A stretch of 34,460 bases of DNA, taken from contig NZ_MQVR01000018.1 of assembly GCF_001907295.1 (NCBI RefSeq), positions 1 to 34,460 on the forward strand. The letters run 5' to 3'. This document shows, piece after piece, positions 32,054 through 34,460 of this stretch. The position numbers were made by a program, and so were the translations under genes. The notes beneath the pieces are model-generated. The model made no database searches. It was not told the DNA's origin and saw only the letters and a program-made list of their open reading frames with translations. Origin of the DNA: Bowdeniella nasicola (GTDB taxonomy: Bacteria > Actinomycetota > Actinomycetes > Actinomycetales > Actinomycetaceae). Numbering within the stretch: the stretch's first letter is position 1; each line of letters begins with the position of its first letter.

Positions 32054-34368
32054 GAGCCGACCTGGGCGACCCTGCCGTCACGAAATACGGGCCGGGAGGC
32101 GGCATCGGACGCGGCGATATCGACCAGGACCCGCAACGACCAGCCGCGCTCGTCCTCGGGGTCCTGCAGCACCTGAACGACGGCAAGGATGGGCCCGGAA
32201 TCGGCTTCGTCGCCGGTGAACCCGAGGCTCATGAGGTCGGCGTCGTCGGGATCCGGCGCGAACGTGAGGTACGAGGCCGAGCGTGCCTGCGGGCCGGTGC
32301 CGATCCAGGCGTATTCGACGAAGTACGGGTCGATCGCGTCGGCCCAGTCATCGGCGCTGAGCGAGCCGTGGGTGAACATGTCGGCGAGCCGGTCGTAGTG
32401 CTCACGGTCGAGTAGTTGGAGCATCTGCATGAGTTCGCCGCGGATCGCGGCGCGGAAGGCGTGCGGGTTCGCGCTGTAGGCGACGTTGCCGTCCGCGTCG
32501 GCTCCGAAGGCGCGCTCTGCGCCATTGGTCGCGTCCGGATCGGTGGCGAGCGCATGCTCCGGGTCGTTCAGTGATTCCCATTCGTCGAGCAGTGAGGAGT
32601 CGACGGCGCGGATGAGGGCCGCGAGCCAGGCGATGACCTCCGTCATCGCCTCGGTGCGCGCGGCTTCGGGAAGGACCTGGCGTAGGGAGCGGTAGACATC
32701 GGTGAGATAGCGCAGGATGACGCCCTCGCTGCGGGCGACGTCGTAGCGAGAGACGAGGTCGGAAAACGTCATCGCGTTTTCGATCATCTCGCGCACGATC
32801 GATTTCGGTTGCAGCTCGCGCCCGAGCACCCACGGGTTGGTTTTCGCATAGATCGCGAGCGCGGGCTCCAGCAGGTCTCGCAGCGGCTCGGGCCACGTGA
32901 TGTCCTCGAGGGCTGCCATGCGTTCGTCGTAGTCGAGGCCTTCGGCCTTCATCGCCGCGATGGCCTCGCCGCGCACGGCATTGCGCTGGGCGTACAGCAG
33001 CGGCATCGGGCCTTCCGAGATCGCTTCGACGACGGAGACGATGTCGAGCGTGAACGTTTCGCTGTCGGGGTCGAGCAGTTCGATCGCAGCGAGCGCGAAG
33101 GGGGAGAGCGGCTGGTTGAGTGCGAAGTCTTCCGGCAGGTCGGCAACGAGCCGCAGCCGGGGTTTGCCGTCGGCCTTCGCCTGGGCGCTCGAGACGTGTT
33201 CGACGACGCCGGCTTGGCGCAGCGAGCGGATGACGTGGACCGCTTCGCGCAGCAGGTGGTTCGATTCGCCGACCTGCTCGTGGGTGCCCGTCAGCAGCTC
33301 GTACAGGTGGCGCACGGGATCGCCCGGGCGCGCGAGGACGGACAGCACGAGGGAGTGGGTGACCTCGAAGTGGCTCGTGAGCGGCTCCGGGCTCGCGGCG
33401 ACGAGTCGCTCGAAGGTGGACTCGGTCCAGTTCACGACTCCGACGGGCGCCTTCTTGCGCGTGATCTTCTTCGTCTTCTTCGGATCGCCTTCGGCCTTCT
33501 TTAGCGCGGCGGCGTTCTCGATGACGTGCGGGGGCGCCTGCACGACGGTATCGCCCATCGTGTCGAAGCCGGCGCGGCCCGCGCGGCCCGCGATCTGATG
33601 GAATTCTCGCGCGGTCAGGTGGCGTTCGCGCTGGCCGTCGAATTTAGTGAGCTTCGTGAACACGACGGTGCGGATGGGCACGTTGATACCGACGCCGAGG
33701 GTGTCGGTGCCACACACGACGGCGAGCAGCCCGGCCTGGGCGAGGCGCTCGACGAGGCGTCGGTAGCGCGGCAGCATGCCGGCGTGGTGGATACCGATGC
33801 CCTTGCGCACGAGCTTGGACAGTGTCTGGCCGAATCCTTTGCCGAACCGGAAGTCTCCCAGGGCCGCGGCGATCTCGGCTTGGCGCTCCTTAGAGATAAG
33901 CGACACCGACAGCAGGGCGCTCGCCCGTTCGACCGCGTCGCGCTGGGCAAAGTGCACGACGTAGACCGGGGCGCGGTGGGTGGAGACGAGTTCGTCGAGC
34001 AACTCGTGGATGGGTTCGATCGAGTAGCTGAAGCTCAACGGCACGGGGCGCGCCGCGCTCGTGACCGTGATGACCTCGCGGCCGGTGCGGTCGGTCAGGT
34101 CGCGTTCGAAGAATGCGGTATCGCCGAGCGTGGCGCTCATGAGGATGAACTGGGCGTGGGGGAGCTCAAGGAGCGGCACCTGCCAGGCCCAGCCGCGCTG
34201 CGGATCGGCATAGAAATGGAATTCATCCATGACGACGCTGTGGACGTCGAGTTCCTCGCCCTCGCGCAGCGCCTGCATCGCGAGGATCTCCGCGGTGCAG
34301 CAGATGATCGGGGCCGCGGGGTTCACGGCGGCGTCGCCGGTAATCATTCCGACGTTAGCGGAGCCGGC
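32050..34368 (-). CDS. DUF3516 DEAD/DEAH helicase, 5' end cut by an IS30-like element
   Basis: An actinobacterial SF2 (Ski2-like) RNA helicase with a C-terminal DUF3516 region. About 770 native residues are visible, starting at GSANVGMITGDAAVN (motif Ib region). They show DEAH-type Walker B VVMDEFHFYADP, motif III LMSATLGD, then GIHHAGMLPRYRRLVERL, GTDTLGVGINVPIRTVVF and motif VI QIAGRAGRAGF. The long C-terminal part (DUF3516) follows. Homologues begin with roughly 80-120 more residues carrying the Q motif and Walker A, and these are missing: upstream of 34366 the sequence is an IS30-like terminal repeat. The in-frame ATG at 34428 lies inside the IS and is not native. Without Walker A the gene as seen is probably non-functional, unless the insertion is an assembly junction. 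Confidence 0.85.
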   Translation of the reverse strand, partial: AGSANVGMITGDAAVNPAAPIICCTAEILAMQALREGEELDVHSVVMDEFHFYADPQRGWAWQVPLLELPHAQFILMSATLGDTAFFERDLTDRTGREVITVTSAARPVPLSFSYSIEPIHELLDELVSTHRAPVYVVHFAQRDAVERASALLSVSLISKERQAEIAAALGDFRFGKGFGQTLSKLVRKGIGIHHAGMLPRYRRLVERLAQAGLLAVVCGTDTLGVGINVPIRTVVFTKLTKFDGQRERHLTAREFHQIAGRAGRAGFDTMGDTVVQAPPHVIENAAALKKAEGDPKKTKKITRKKAPVGVVNWTESTFERLVAASPEPLTSHFEVTHSLVLSVLARPGDPVRHLYELLTGTHEQVGESNHLLREAVHVIRSLRQAGVVEHVSSAQAKADGKPRLRLVADLPEDFALNQPLSPFALAAIELLDPDSETFTLDIVSVVEAISEGPMPLLYAQRNAVRGEAIAAMKAEGLDYDERMAALEDITWPEPLRDLLEPALAIYAKTNPWVLGRELQPKSIVREMIENAMTFSDLVSRYDVARSEGVILRYLTDVYRSLRQVLPEAARTEAMTEVIAWLAALIRAVDSSLLDEWESLNDPEHALATDPDATNGAERAFGADADGNVAYSANPHAFRAAIRGELMQMLQLLDREHYDRLADMFTHGSLSADDWADAIDPYFVEYAWIGTGPQARSASYLTFAPDPDDADLMSLGFTGDEADSGPILAVVQVLQDPEDERGWSLRVLVDIAASDAASRPVFRDGRVAQVGS

Positions 34369-34387
34369 GGATTCAACTGGTCGTCGC

Positions 34388-34412
34388 AACACCTTTAGGT
34401 GAGAAAGGTGTT
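34388..34412 (+). repeat. Hairpin in front of the IS30-like transposase start
   Basis: AACACCTTT and AAAGGTGTT form a perfect 9-bp stem with a 7-base loop. The right arm contains the AAAGG that would act as SD for the ATG at 34418, so folding would hide the ribosome binding site. Confidence 0.75.
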
Positions 34413-34417
34413 CAAGG

Positions 34418-34460
34418 ATGGCGACCAAGGACTGGAGCGTGAAGATCAGCGAGGTCCCGG
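34418..34460 (+). CDS. Transposase N-terminal fragment (IS30-like element)
   Basis: The ATG at 34418 opens a frame MATKDWSVKISEVP that runs to the window edge. Its position about 50 bp inside the terminal repeat is where IS30-family transposases start. The 14 residues are too few to identify the protein on their own; the call depends on the terminal repeat. Confidence 0.45.
   Translation, partial: MATKDWSVKISEVP

Larger units (their letters stand above)
34366..34460 (+). mobile_element. Left end of an IS30-like insertion sequence
   Basis: GGATTCAACTGGTCGTCGCAAC at 34369-34390 parallels the IS30 terminal repeat of E. coli (GATTCAATTGGTCAACGCAAC, from memory). A transposase reading frame starts about 50 bp inside. 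The helicase homology on the left ends at the same point, marking the junction to within a few bases. The rest of the element lies outside the window. Confidence 0.7.

Noticed and set aside
34369-34428. ATG at 34428 as the start of the DUF3516 helicase
   Set aside because: The first ~20 codons are the reverse of the IS30-like end; homologues carry Walker A sequence here.

Overview
This is a compact, high-GC (by eye mid-60s %) actinobacterial chromosome segment. The order pncB-clpS-DUF2017-murI-MBL hydrolase-rph-rdgB, the DUF3039/helicase pair, DUF4916, DUF3054 and DUF3516 proteins, very many leaderless-looking starts, and an 'anchored repeat-type' ABC transporter locus all point to Actinomycetales. 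The transporter locus suggests an Actinomyces/Trueperella/Propionibacterium-like host, but the genus is inferred only. Both window edges lie in insertion sequences: the 3' end of an ISL3-like element on the left (1-91) and the 5' end of an IS30-like element on the right (about 34366-34460). The latter cuts the 5' part of a DUF3516 helicase gene. No stretch over 300 bases lacks a gene; the longest gaps (6986-7164, 13886-14062, 31042-31237) hold promoter or repeat signals described below.

Layout: (1) 189-6985, branched-chain amino acid and lipoate metabolism: leuB, ilvD (opposite strand), an alanine/glycine:cation symporter, ilvE, and a domain-permuted lipoate-protein ligase. (2) 7165-13150, a five-gene operon: LPXTG wall protein, metal-type substrate-binding lipoprotein with an inserted repeat domain, membrane-tethered repeat protein, ATPase and permease. 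The same extracellular domain occurs four times, each copy carrying an H-x-H...W motif. (3) 13160-16255: flavin reductase, HU, nagB, a secreted unknown and DUF3039. (4) 16252-18060 helicase, converging on pncB. (5) 19466-26091: clpS, DUF2017, murI, Rv1339-like hydrolase, ppc, rph and rdgB. (6) 26044-27667 (minus): DUF3054, DUF4916, tRNA-Leu(UAG) and a Bcp peroxiredoxin. (7) 27755-29871: YggS PLP protein and a DadA-like oxidoreductase. (8) 29868-31310 (minus): OmpA-domain protein, lipoprotein with a probable homopolymer frameshift, and tRNA-Lys(CUU) with clear promoter and terminator. (9) a small membrane protein and the IS-interrupted DUF3516 helicase.

Two genome-architecture signals recur. 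At least eleven genes have a TANNNT box ending exactly 6-7 bases before the start codon, as expected for leaderless mRNAs; in four of them the box begins with the stop codon of the gene before. Four of the five convergent gene pairs overlap by the single tetranucleotide TTAG, leaving no room for a terminator between them.
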